Virus record (IMG/VR): IMGVR_UViG_3300025070_000051
Location: 1 to 50,987 of that record
Source of the DNA: a virus
DNA: 50,987 bases
Reading direction: 5' to 3' (one strand)
Below the pieces are notes generated by a model, which was given only the letters and a program-made list of their open reading frames with translations, did not search any database and was not told the DNA's origin. A program made the translations under genes and the position numbers. Below, in pieces: positions 44,244-50,762 of this stretch. The first letter of the stretch is position 1. Every line of letters begins with the position of its first letter.

Positions 44244-45809
44244 TTATCCTATTTTCTGTACCAGTATTCTAACTGTAGTTGGAGGAGTCGCATTGAAAGT
44301 TAAAGCTACATCATTGACGCCTGTCCTATCTACAGTAGCGTAGATAGTTTCCTTAGTAGCATCATCAAACAACTGCACTATAACATCCAGGCTATTTAAA
44401 CCATGATTTACTGTTTTTGGGGTACCAGCAGTTATACTGGTTACATTTGCTGCAAAAGTTGTGACCCCGCTAGTTCCTGATAATAAATTAGCAACTGTAA
44501 TTTTTTTGTTTTTTCCATCACTTCCTTGAGACTCATCAAAAATTACTAGTTCATCATCCGTTGCTGGTGCAGTTAATGCATCTAATCCTGTTACGTCTAA
44601 TCCTACAGTAGCTGTACCCCCGGAATAAGTTACTGATAAGCCGTCTAATAGGTCCGCCGCGGAAGCATTTACATTACCTATACCTACCGTAGTTAAATCA
44701 GCTAGATCAATATTGTTTTGTACGGTAGTCCAATCAGCAAGCTCTGTTGGCGCGTCAACCTCTGCAATAAGAACATCACCAACACGAACCTGCTCTGCGA
44801 AGAACGTGCCTGGATTAGTAACAGTGTATGTCCAACCTTTTTTGATATCTGAACTAGGCGAAGAATCTAAATCAGGCGAGTTAGTCCCTGCATTATAACC
44901 CCCTTGATATATTAATCCACCCACAACTGCATCGTCAATGTATGTTTTAACTAATGTTAATGCATCTATTGGGATAGCTCCAAAAGTACTTTTCTTTACA
45001 ATATTAGTCTCGGTAGTTGGTGGGTTAGCTCCCGGTGTATATAAATTAAAAGGTAATGTGTCATCTGAAGAGATTGTACCATTACCTGGTATCATTATAT
45101 AGTTATTGCCGTAGTCTGCAGTGCCCCCATAGTTAAGATCAACATCTATATTTAAAGAGCCATCGGATGCCAAATTAGCTATAACGCTTTCTGTACCGTT
45201 AAGTACTAAAGTATTTCCAGAAGCCACGGTAGTTGTGAAGGCAGTTCCATCGGCTTTAAAAGTTTTAACATCCCAATCGTAAGTCCCTGGAATTGTATCA
45301 ATTTCTGCCCACTTATTGTTTTTACTTAAATACCTTATTCCATTTCCTTCTTCAGTTGCTGCTGCCGTTCCATCTACAGCATTTAAACTGGCGTCCACAG
45401 TAGTAACCCCATTGGCAGTGGTATCTGTCATGTCTATATAGTCCGTATCGCTGGTGCCTACTTCACTAGTAACAGTTAACACATCATTAGCTTGAGTTAC
45501 TAGTGTGCTCCCGCCACCTTGTATTATAACATCATGATTATTAGTGCCATCAGTTAATCTGATACCAGCAGTAGTATCTCCGGACCCTACACCCTCGAGC
45601 TCGTAGGTATTACCGCTCCCTACTGCTACCCAACCTGGAGAACCCGAACCATCATCAAGTACGTATTGTTTTAAAGTGTCTTCGCCGGTATTAAATATTA
45701 TCTGCCCAATTACATTGTTAGATGAAGGGTCATTAGCCACATTTTGGATGCGTACGTTTAAAAGTTGTTGCCGATTTAGATCGATCGAATCGTAAAATTG
45801 TATTGCCAT
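44244..45809 (-). CDS. Tail fibre protein, 521 aa
   Basis: The N-terminus (MAIQFYDSIDLNRQQLLNVR) is an anchor shared with the 43526-44227 product. The body is Gly/Thr/Asp-rich beta structure. The C-terminus, VNHGLNSLDVIVQLFDDATK followed by a strand ending in RILVQKIG, is a receptor-tip type domain widespread in phage fibres. It probably makes a trimeric fibre. Upstream are two related MARI-start fibres. Confidence 0.78.
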   Translation of the reverse strand: MAIQFYDSIDLNRQQLLNVRIQNVANDPSSNNVIGQIIFNTGEDTLKQYVLDDGSGSPGWVAVGSGNTYELEGVGSGDTTAGIRLTDGTNNHDVIIQGGGSTLVTQANDVLTVTSEVGTSDTDYIDMTDTTANGVTTVDASLNAVDGTAAATEEGNGIRYLSKNNKWAEIDTIPGTYDWDVKTFKADGTAFTTTVASGNTLVLNGTESVIANLASDGSLNIDVDLNYGGTADYGNNYIMIPGNGTISSDDTLPFNLYTPGANPPTTETNIVKKSTFGAIPIDALTLVKTYIDDAVVGGLIYQGGYNAGTNSPDLDSSPSSDIKKGWTYTVTNPGTFFAEQVRVGDVLIAEVDAPTELADWTTVQNNIDLADLTTVGIGNVNASAADLLDGLSVTYSGGTATVGLDVTGLDALTAPATDDELVIFDESQGSDGKNKKITVANLLSGTSGVTTFAANVTSITAGTPKTVNHGLNSLDVIVQLFDDATKETIYATVDRTGVNDVALTFNATPPTTVRILVQKIG

Positions 45810-45821
45810 GTTTTTTGTTTA

Positions 45822-46535
45822 TTAGTTCATATAAGCTTTGCCCGAAAACGCCGCAAAAAATGTTAGTCTTAAGTTATTGTCGTCTATATATTCGACTTCC
45901 GTATATATTTGAGATCCGGCTGTATCTACTATTGACACAGAGGGGTTTTTGTTTAAATTATGTTGTATGTTCCAAACAGCTGAGGGATTTGCTTGTGTAT
46001 AAGTAAAATGTTTATCTCCTTCTAGCTCTCCACTTACAAATTCACTAAATATATAGTAGTTATCTAAGCTTATCGTTCCATTGGTTACAGAAGGAGTCAG
46101 GCTAACCTCAAAAAAGTTAGTATCAGGTAAATAATCCGTTATACCTGTTACTTTATAAGTGCCATAACTATTTCTATTACCTATTTCCGATAATATTATG
46201 TCTTTACCATTAAATAAATTAGCATAACTAGAAACCGATTGGCCTCCAGGCAAGGTTTTACTAATTAATAAGCTAGTTATTGCAGAAAACATTGTTTCAT
46301 TACCGCCTCCCGCAGCAAAACTAATGGTTCCAGGCAGTCTACCTTGCGATATATCCCACTGAAATTTATAAATCATCTGATCTGCGACCGCAGTGCTGTT
46401 AGTTATGTTCAATAACTCAACAATGTCCTCAAATGAATAGTTTTTAGTTAAGAAAAGCCCGTTATTTTCAGTACCAATTACCTTATCTCCTAATGAGGGT
46501 TTTGCATCTATTGCATAAGTACTTATTCTAGCCAT
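45822..46535 (-). CDS. Tail fibre protein with MARI-type anchor, 237 aa
   Basis: The start (MARISTYAIDAKPSLGDKVI, then GLFLTKNYSFEDIVELL) matches that of the collagen-like fibre at 46633-47805. The C-terminal domain VWNIQHNLNKNPSVSIVD ending SGKAYMN is a recurring phage fibre tip. The protein is short with little shaft. A predicted RNA structure precedes the gene in the 97-bp gap. Confidence 0.77.
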   Translation of the reverse strand: MARISTYAIDAKPSLGDKVIGTENNGLFLTKNYSFEDIVELLNITNSTAVADQMIYKFQWDISQGRLPGTISFAAGGGNETMFSAITSLLISKTLPGGQSVSSYANLFNGKDIILSEIGNRNSYGTYKVTGITDYLPDTNFFEVSLTPSVTNGTISLDNYYIFSEFVSGELEGDKHFTYTQANPSAVWNIQHNLNKNPSVSIVDTAGSQIYTEVEYIDDNNLRLTFFAAFSGKAYMN

Positions 46536-46553
46536 TCTTAGTTTTTATTTGAT

Positions 46554-46626
46554 GGGCAACCTGTAAGCCCTACCTATAAGGGTAGAGCACCGTGGCCAAC
46601 CGCTTGGGCCAGTCACTTAGGTTCCC
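46554..46626. ncRNA. Predicted three-way-junction RNA structure between fibre genes
   Basis: The 73 bases fold into a closing stem (GGG-C-AACCT, 46554-46562, with AGGTT-CCC, 46619-46626) enclosing two hairpins: GCCCTACC/GGTAGAGC (46567-46588, 6-base loop, one G-T) and TGGCCAA-CCGC-TTGG-G-CCA (46593-46611). It resembles no tRNA or riboswitch I know. Gene-free gaps of this size are rare in this operon. It could control translation of the downstream fibre or be processed; the transcribed strand would be minus. Confidence 0.5.
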
Positions 46627-46632
46627 GCTGTT

Positions 46633-47805
46633 TTACTTTAATATAAAGGTTAGTCTTTTTTGTTGTCCCGTGGACATCCCGGGATTATTAATAGCTCTAA
46701 GAGTAAACGTTTTTAACACAGGGGACACCTCTGTTATATTATCTTTTTCTTTTGAGATTCGCAAAGCAAAGTGTACGTTCGAGTATGTGATTACACCTTG
46801 AGTACGTTTTTTGCCTGCTGGTGCAGGAAACCCATTACTTTTAAAAAATAAGTCCCATCTAAAATCAAATTTATTGCCGGTTGCAGTAGTGAATTCTATT
46901 TCACTGGGTCTACTGCTATAAGGTGGGAGCATTCCGCTACCTGTTTGTCTTTTGTAACCTGCTTTTCTAAAATTATTAAGGCTTCTCGCGCTTGCGCTCC
47001 TCTTTCTTTCTAAAATAAGTTTATAAGTGTAATCAGATTCTATTTCAAGATTTTCAAAATCTACGCCTAGTTTTGAATATTTTAAATTAGGGACATGAGT
47101 GCTGTTCACAACATAATCCGGATCTCGAGTAGACCAAGACAAGTTCAGACCTATTAAAGCAAACTCATCAGCCGGGTTCCCTTGGATCCCTTGGTTCCCT
47201 TGAATTCCTTGTTCTCCCTGCTCTCCTTGCGGCCCCTGAGCTCCTGTATCTCCTGTGTTTCCTTGAGGTCCAGGAATTCCTTGAGGACCTTGCGAGCCAT
47301 CACTTCCATCCGATCCATTAGTACCATCCGTACCGTTAGTTCCGTTCTGACCAGGCACACCTTGTATTCCTTGCGGCCCTCTTAAGGGTCCAATGTTTAA
47401 CCAAGTGTCCGTAGATGTCCACACATAACCATCTCCAGCAGTACCCGCTCCATAAGAACAGCCACTATCATCGGAATCTAATATATATAAGTCCCCAGAA
47501 GTATTACCCGTTGTTGGTAAATTTGCACAGCTAGCAACAGTACCAAGTATATTGATAGAAGTACCGTCCGCTCCTGGGGCTCCTTGTTCTCCATCTTGGC
47601 CATCTTGCCCGTTAGTTCCATTCTCACCTGGATCACCCGGAGGGCCCGGAGGACCTTGCTGCCCTTCTATAGATTGCCCTATGTAATCTACTAAGTCCGA
47701 TACCCTAAAATTTTTAGTTAAACTATTGTCCTGACTATCTGATCCTAGAAGTTTATCATCGGGGTCTACAATTACATCGTTAGGATACGTTTTAATTCTA
47801 GCCAT
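46633..47805 (-). CDS. Collagen-like tail fibre protein, 390 aa
   Basis: After the MARI anchor (MARIKTYPNDVIVDPDDKLL) come two Gly-X-Y repeat blocks: about residues 48-83 (GQQGPPGPPGDPGENG and on) and about 140-210 (GPQGIQGVPGQNGTNG and on), separated by a compact domain with a Cys pair (CANLP, GCSYG). Such triple-helical blocks form thin flexible fibres. The C-terminus is a beta domain of about 170 residues. It is the second gene of the late operon as drawn. Likely an adhesive side fibre. Confidence 0.85.
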   Translation of the reverse strand: MARIKTYPNDVIVDPDDKLLGSDSQDNSLTKNFRVSDLVDYIGQSIEGQQGPPGPPGDPGENGTNGQDGQDGEQGAPGADGTSINILGTVASCANLPTTGNTSGDLYILDSDDSGCSYGAGTAGDGYVWTSTDTWLNIGPLRGPQGIQGVPGQNGTNGTDGTNGSDGSDGSQGPQGIPGPQGNTGDTGAQGPQGEQGEQGIQGNQGIQGNPADEFALIGLNLSWSTRDPDYVVNSTHVPNLKYSKLGVDFENLEIESDYTYKLILERKRSASARSLNNFRKAGYKRQTGSGMLPPYSSRPSEIEFTTATGNKFDFRWDLFFKSNGFPAPAGKKRTQGVITYSNVHFALRISKEKDNITEVSPVLKTFTLRAINNPGMSTGQQKRLTFILK

Positions 47806-47810
47806 TCCGT

Positions 47811-48065
47811 TTAATTCGTATTATAGTTATTACCACTTTCTGATTGAGTACCCATACCTTCATTACCTCTATTAGACTTAATAGAAACAAACCGCTGTCT
47901 TTTATGATCATAATCCCGCCCATCGATATTTCTACCCTCACGCTTAGCCTTATTTCGTTCTCTCTGAGAGTGGGCTTTTTTAGCCTTCCTCGCAGGACTC
48001 ATTGCATAGGCTTTATCCCTAGCGGCCTTAGCTCTTCTAGCTGCCGGCGAAAGTTGTTGTCTCAT
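47811..48065 (-). CDS. Small basic protein, 84 aa, first gene of the late operon
   Basis: The protein is rich in Arg, Lys and Ala with SPAARRAKAARDKAYAMSPA at the start and a polar tail (NEGMGTQSESGNNYNTN). It is the most upstream gene on the minus strand, so its promoter should lie in 48066-48481. It may bind DNA. No family is recognised. Confidence 0.65.
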   Translation of the reverse strand: MRQQLSPAARRAKAARDKAYAMSPARKAKKAHSQRERNKAKREGRNIDGRDYDHKRQRFVSIKSNRGNEGMGTQSESGNNYNTN

Positions 48066-48105
48066 ACTTTGTATGATTACACTATTTTTTAATTACTTAA
48101 AACGC

Positions 48106-48146
48106 GACAATAGCCCCTTACTATTATTATATAACAGGCTAATGTC
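48106..48146. repeat. GACRATAGCC hairpin cassette, copy 1
   Basis: GACAATAGCC (48106-48115) can pair with GGCTAATGTC (48137-48146) with one mismatch. The sequence GACRATAGCCCCYTACTAT is shared with the hairpin at 50243-50293. There is no T-run after the stem, so it is not an obvious terminator here. It sits about 40 bases upstream of the first late gene on the minus strand. Confidence 0.55.
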
Positions 48147-48299
48147 ACATTAGTGACCCAAAAAAAAATTAAAAAAATTTTTTATTCCGCATAGGGAACC
48201 ATTGGGTTACGCTACGCTATACATTTTTTTTTTCCCGTGGGGGAAGTCGATTATTTTTTACCAGCCCCCCTTTAATTTTTATTTATTTATCTGATCGTT

Positions 48300-48334
48300 T
48301 TGCAACTCTGGTACGTGGTTATTAGCTTAACTAA
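48300..48334 (+). promoter_or_regulatory. Degenerate copy of the 35-bp element (upstream half only)
   Basis: TTGCA at 48300 is followed at the usual distance by ACG, but the terminal GATAATATA block is replaced by CTTAACTAA. It lies just left of the pure A/T tract. Probably inactive or an independent binding site. Confidence 0.35.
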
Positions 48335-48401
48335 TTTTTTTATTATATATTTTATTATTTATTTTATTATTATATAATTTTTTATATATATATTTACCTT
48401 T

Positions 48402-48436
48402 TTGCAGATCTACCACGTTGATCTAAAGATAATATA
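48402..48436 (+). promoter_or_regulatory. 35-bp promoter-like element, copy 1
   Basis: TTGCA-GAT, central ACG and terminal TAAA-GATAATATA, total length 35. It ends 45 bases before the ATG of the 48482 gene. The other five copies have the same length and layout, which points to a promoter or activator site rather than random AT-rich sequence. Confidence 0.7.
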
Positions 48437-48481
48437 GTGGAAGATAAAATAATAATAATATAAACTTTAAATTAATTAACT

Positions 48482-48673
48482 ATGCTTTTAAAAATTAAAT
48501 CACCTCAACCTAAATTAATCTTATCACAAATCTTAAACAAACACATTAACACTTATCCAGTCACCCTATCAAAAGATTCTATAATCATACATGAAAAAGA
48601 TCTTGACCCAATCAAAAAAGTATACAAACAAAACTATATTAAAATAAAACAAGTAACTAACTGGGCTAAATAG
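48482..48673 (+). CDS. Small basic protein, 63 aa
   Basis: Begins MLLKIKSPQPKLILSQILNK and is Lys/Ile-rich, with IIIHEKDLDPIKKVYKQNYI in the second half. It follows a 35-bp element and an AT-rich leader containing TATAAAC, with no Shine-Dalgarno. No known family. As the first gene of the right block it may be an early host-takeover protein, which is inference from position and size. Confidence 0.65.
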   Translation: MLLKIKSPQPKLILSQILNKHINTYPVTLSKDSIIIHEKDLDPIKKVYKQNYIKIKQVTNWAK

Positions 48674-48685
48674 TCCAGTCCTAAA

Positions 48686-48720
48686 ATGCAGATCTAACAC
48701 GACCGATCATAGATAATAAT
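48686..48720 (+). promoter_or_regulatory. 35-bp promoter-like element, copy 2
   Basis: ATGCA-GATCTAACACG then GATAATAAT at the end; same 35-bp length. It lies 12 bases after the stop of the 48482 gene and ends 22 bases before the ATG of the next. It heads a run of four closely spaced small genes. Confidence 0.65.
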
Positions 48721-48742
48721 AATGTAACTAAATAATAATAAT

Positions 48743-48907
48743 ATGACTAAAAATAATAGAATAGATCAATTGATCAACGACAGATACCCAGGAAAAGTAC
48801 AAATGATCTATAGAGTGATCAACATAATGAGAAGAGATTATGATCAGGATCAATTCCTTGAGGAAGACATAATGGAAAACATACTAATGGAACTAGATAT
48901 AATATAA
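48743..48907 (+). CDS. Small acidic protein, 54 aa
   Basis: Begins MTKNNRIDQLINDRYPGKVQ, then a helical part with MIYRVINIMRRDY and an acidic end (EEDIMENILMELDII). The frame lies directly after copy 2 of the 35-bp element and precedes three further small genes. No homologue is recognised. The helix-rich amphipathic sequence would suit a protein-binding peptide that modifies a host factor, but that is speculation. Confidence 0.58.
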   Translation: MTKNNRIDQLINDRYPGKVQMIYRVINIMRRDYDQDQFLEEDIMENILMELDII

Positions 48908-48924
48908 ACTTAAATTAAAAACTA

Positions 48925-49026
48925 ATGGATGAAGTAGTAACAACAACAGCGTCAAATTTAGAGTATCTAAACTATATCGCATATTACACTGTAGAAAAAG
49001 AAATTGTCGAATTTAAAACAAAATAA
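48925..49026 (+). CDS. Very small acidic protein, 33 aa
   Basis: ATG at 48925 follows an A/T leader (TATAAACTTAAATTAAAAACTA). The peptide starts MDEVVTTTASNLEYLNYIAY and has a Tyr-rich centre. It ends one base before the next ATG, which supports a small-gene operon. Very short, so the call rests on spacing and composition. Confidence 0.48.
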   Translation: MDEVVTTTASNLEYLNYIAYYTVEKEIVEFKTK

Positions 49027-49027
49027 T

Positions 49028-49144
49028 ATGGACGAAAAACAAGATCACTGGAACGAAGAATACCTGTACACTCAGGCACTGAACTATGACTATGAGCTAG
49101 CGCTCGCAGTAGAATATCTTAACTCACTAACACAAATAAATTAA
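49028..49144 (+). CDS. Small acidic protein, 38 aa
   Basis: Starts MDEKQDHWNEEYLYTQALNY. Strongly acidic and aromatic, single helix likely. It begins one base after the stop of the previous frame and ends one base before the next ATG. Resemblance in style (MDE start, Tyr-rich helix) to the 33-aa neighbour may reflect duplication. No function is known. Confidence 0.55.
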   Translation: MDEKQDHWNEEYLYTQALNYDYELALAVEYLNSLTQIN

Positions 49145-49145
49145 T

Positions 49146-49298
49146 ATGTACGAAAAAAATTATAACATCTGGGATGAGGTTATGAGAAACATAGCCGAGT
49201 CTGAACGAAGAACCTTAATCTGTCAGGACATGTTCGGGCAGGATGATCTAAGAGGACTAACTCCAGAGCAGCAAGATCTGTTCTGGGCGTCAGTCTAA
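49146..49298 (+). CDS. Small acidic protein, 50 aa
   Basis: Starts MYEKNYNIWDEVMRNIAESE and contains RRTLICQDMFGQDDLRGLTP. Helical with one Cys. It is the last of the four-gene run and ends 3 bases before a predicted structured RNA. Codon use (several C-ending codons) differs a little from the AT-rich late genes. Unknown function. Confidence 0.58.
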   Translation: MYEKNYNIWDEVMRNIAESERRTLICQDMFGQDDLRGLTPEQQDLFWASV

Positions 49299-49301
49299 AG
49301 C

Positions 49302-49375
49302 ACACGGATCCTGGTGTGAGGTGGGATAACCTCAGCTAATTGACCTCGGAGGTAACCAGCCGGGGTCCGGCGTGT
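49302..49375 (+). ncRNA. Predicted structured RNA downstream of the small-gene run
   Basis: A GC-richer segment inside AT-rich DNA. ACACG-GATC (49302-49310) pairs with GGTC/CGTGT (49364-49375) with a bulge; CTGGT (49311-49315) with ACCAG (49355-49359). Inside are hairpins TGAGGT-GGGATA-ACCTCA (49317-49334) and ACCT-CGG-AGGT (49343-49353). The result is a three-way junction, not a simple terminator, and no T-run follows. It could protect the upstream mRNA end or act as a small RNA. Confidence 0.55.
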
Positions 49376-49385
49376 ATAGCACCGC

Positions 49386-49437
49386 GTATAGCACTGCAGA
49401 TCCTTCACGCTGTATAGCACTGCAGATAGAATACGCT
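49386..49437 (+). repeat. Two tandem 26-bp direct repeats
   Basis: Units at 49386-49411 and 49412-49437 both begin GTATAGCACTGCAGAT and end ACGCT, differing in five central bases. The second unit runs into the 35-bp element at 49420, so the repeat contains the upstream half of that element. GTGTATAGCAC also occurs at 49372-49382 and 50196-50206. Confidence 0.7.
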
Positions 49438-49454
49438 GTATAAAAGATAATATA
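49420..49454 (+). promoter_or_regulatory. 35-bp promoter-like element, copy 3
   Basis: CTGCA-GAT-AATACGC-TAAAA-GATAATATA, 35 bases. It overlaps the second 26-bp repeat. No gene starts directly after it; the next ATG is at 49596, beyond copy 4, so the two may act together on one gene. Confidence 0.65.
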
Positions 49455-49525
49455 TGTGTAAGTTAATAAAGAATATAATTAAATAAATATAAAAATAAAT
49501 ATTAAATTAATTAACTAAAATAACT

Positions 49526-49560
49526 TTGCAACTTAAATACGCTATTAAAAAGATAATATA
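49526..49560 (+). promoter_or_regulatory. 35-bp promoter-like element, copy 4
   Basis: TTGCA-AATACGC-TAAAAA-GATAATATA with the fixed 35-base length. It ends 35 bases before the ATG of the 49596 gene. Consensus match is high. Confidence 0.7.
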
Positions 49561-49595
49561 ACTGAATAATAAATAATAACTTAAAATTAAAAATT

Positions 49596-49913
49596 ATGAA
49601 CACAAATGAAATTATGCAAAAAGCTCTAAAAACAATGTCTAACGAAGAAAAAGCAGCTATCTGGCCACCGCTTGTAAGAAAGAACTTTGTTGTCCGCGAA
49701 AGCTGGCTTGGTCGCAACCAACAGATCACCTTTGTCAACAACAAAAATCAAACAGTAACATACTGCCATGATACTATACTTACTGCAATGTTACCTAAAT
49801 TAAAACTGCAAGCATGCTGGATCAAAAGAAAGTACTGGTCACAAAGTACTAACTTACCAAGCACTGTTAGACATCTAGCAGCAATCACTGAAGCTAAGTC
49901 TACTAAAAAGTAG
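49596..49913 (+). CDS. Hypothetical protein, 105 aa
   Basis: Begins MNTNEIMQKALKTMSNEEKA and continues with a beta-rich centre (VRKNFVVRESWLGRNQQITF) and a basic end (EAKSTKK). It is the largest product of the right block. The gene is preceded by two promoter-like elements and an A/T leader. No family recognised; a small DNA- or protein-binding role is possible. Confidence 0.68.
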   Translation: MNTNEIMQKALKTMSNEEKAAIWPPLVRKNFVVRESWLGRNQQITFVNNKNQTVTYCHDTILTAMLPKLKLQACWIKRKYWSQSTNLPSTVRHLAAITEAKSTKK

Positions 49914-49971
49914 GCTTATGGCTTCGGCTAATAAATAACTAAAATAAATATAAACTATAAATACTATAAAC

Positions 49972-50103
49972 ATGGATCGACAAATTAGAATAGAAACTTT
50001 AGCAATGATTGACAGTTTAAACCAATACCTCAACGGTAATGTAACAGACGAGGGCATGATCGAGTATGCCAGAGACTACCACCATAAATTAACTATTGGC
50101 TAG
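49972..50103 (+). CDS. Small protein, 43 aa
   Basis: Starts MDRQIRIETLAMIDSLNQYL and ends with YARDYHHKLTIG, probably two helices. Its leader has TATAAACTATAAA, also seen before the 50455 gene. A 12-bp perfect palindrome (TAGTTTAAACTA, 50105-50116) starts right after the stop codon. Function unknown. Confidence 0.58.
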   Translation: MDRQIRIETLAMIDSLNQYLNGNVTDEGMIEYARDYHHKLTIG

Positions 50104-50242
50104 GTAGTTTAAACTAACCACAACATCCATGAATCTACCACGGGTGTATAGCATACCTATGTTCCGTCCACACTTTCACCCGCACCTGCAGGTTGGTGTA
50201 TAGCACCGAACGAAAAGAGAGATCACCGAGTACCGAAAGTGC

Positions 50243-50293
50243 GACGATAGCCCCCTACTATATATACTTAACTTGCTATTGTCACCTTTTTTT
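50243..50293 (+). terminator. Intrinsic terminator, copy 2 of the GACRATAGCC cassette
   Basis: GACGATAGC (50243-50251) pairs with GCTATTGTC (50275-50283) in 9 pairs including a G-T, followed by ACC and seven T (50287-50293). It would end transcripts of the 49596 and 49972 genes. The 5' arm and loop GACRATAGCCCCYTACTAT are shared with 48106. Confidence 0.7.
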
Positions 50294-50366
50294 AACCAAT
50301 CTCTATTAAGAGAGGTGAGATAATACCCGTCTATCTATTTTTACTCTATAATACTTTATATACCTT

Positions 50367-50401
50367 TTGCAGATCGAATACGCACTCTAAAAGATAATAT
50401 A
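50367..50401 (+). promoter_or_regulatory. 35-bp promoter-like element, copy 5
   Basis: TTGCA-GATCG-AATACGC-TAAAA-GATAATATA, total 35, ending 53 bases before the ATG at 50455. Close to the consensus of all copies. Confidence 0.72.
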
Positions 50402-50454
50402 TGTGACTTTAAAATATAACTAATAATTAATAATATAAACTATAAACTATAAAT

Positions 50455-50694
50455 ATGAAGTACAATTGGAATGAAGAAACGGTGCAACACTTTAAATTTG
50501 AATCTTACTATGAATATAGAGGAGAAATGGAAAAACGAATTAGAGAATTTGTAGAAATGAACTGTATACCGGAAGATGGTGAAACTGAAGAAGAGTTGGT
50601 CTACGACCTGATCGATGCAGTATATAATGATACTGAAGTGATGGGTGAGACGTGTAGAAACGGTAAAGACTGGAATAACTGCGAATGTTGTTAA
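50455..50694 (+). CDS. Acidic hypothetical protein, 79 aa
   Basis: Begins MKYNWNEETVQHFKFESYYE, has an acidic helix (EDGETEEELVYDLIDAVYND) and ends with a Cys cluster (ETCRNGKDWNNCECC) that could bind a metal ion. It is flanked by copies 5 and 6 of the promoter-like element, so it is probably a single-gene unit. No known family. Confidence 0.68.
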   Translation: MKYNWNEETVQHFKFESYYEYRGEMEKRIREFVEMNCIPEDGETEEELVYDLIDAVYNDTEVMGETCRNGKDWNNCECC

Positions 50695-50699
50695 AACGG

Positions 50700-50734
50700 T
50701 TGCAAATTAAATACGCACCATAAAAGATAATATA
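50700..50734 (+). promoter_or_regulatory. 35-bp promoter-like element, copy 6
   Basis: TTGCA-AATACGC-TAAAA-GATAATATA, 35 bases. It starts 6 bases after the stop of the 50455 gene and ends 28 bases before the ATG at 50763. Confidence 0.7.
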
Positions 50735-50762
50735 ATAAATTAATAATTAAATATAATAAACT

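Larger units (their letters stand above)
48066..48481. other. Divergent AT-rich control region (416 bp)
   Basis: No gene is supported here. It separates the leftward late operon from the rightward small-gene block. It holds a hairpin cassette at 48106-48146 also found near 50243, long A and T runs (48161-48169, 48223-48233), a near-palindrome around AACC-ATTG-GGTT, a degenerate 35-bp element at 48300-48334, 65 bases of pure A/T at 48332-48396 and one full 35-bp element at 48402-48436. This is a candidate for promoters of both blocks and possibly for replication initiation. Confidence 0.6.
50104..50454. other. Structured intergenic region (351 bp)
   Basis: No gene is supported. It contains a palindrome at 50105-50116, a hairpin CGGGTG/CACCCG (50141-50146 with 50177-50182) with an inner ATAG/CTAT stem, the palindrome ACCTGCAGGT (50184-50193), the hairpin GGTG-TATAG-CACC (50195-50207), the terminator-like hairpin at 50243-50293 and the promoter-like element at 50367-50401. 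The chain of stems suggests a transcribed structured leader or trailer. Confidence 0.6.

Noticed and set aside
46554-46626. tRNA gene in the fibre gap (GGTAGAGC looks like a D arm)
   Set aside because: No 7-bp acceptor, no T-loop TTCRA, and the distance between the two hairpins does not allow a cloverleaf.
48106-48146. Hairpin copy 1 as an intrinsic terminator
   Set aside because: No T-run follows on either strand, and no complete gene ends directly before it on the plus strand.
49453-49485. Ten-codon frame just after promoter-like copy 3
   Set aside because: Too short and AT-rich to distinguish from chance.
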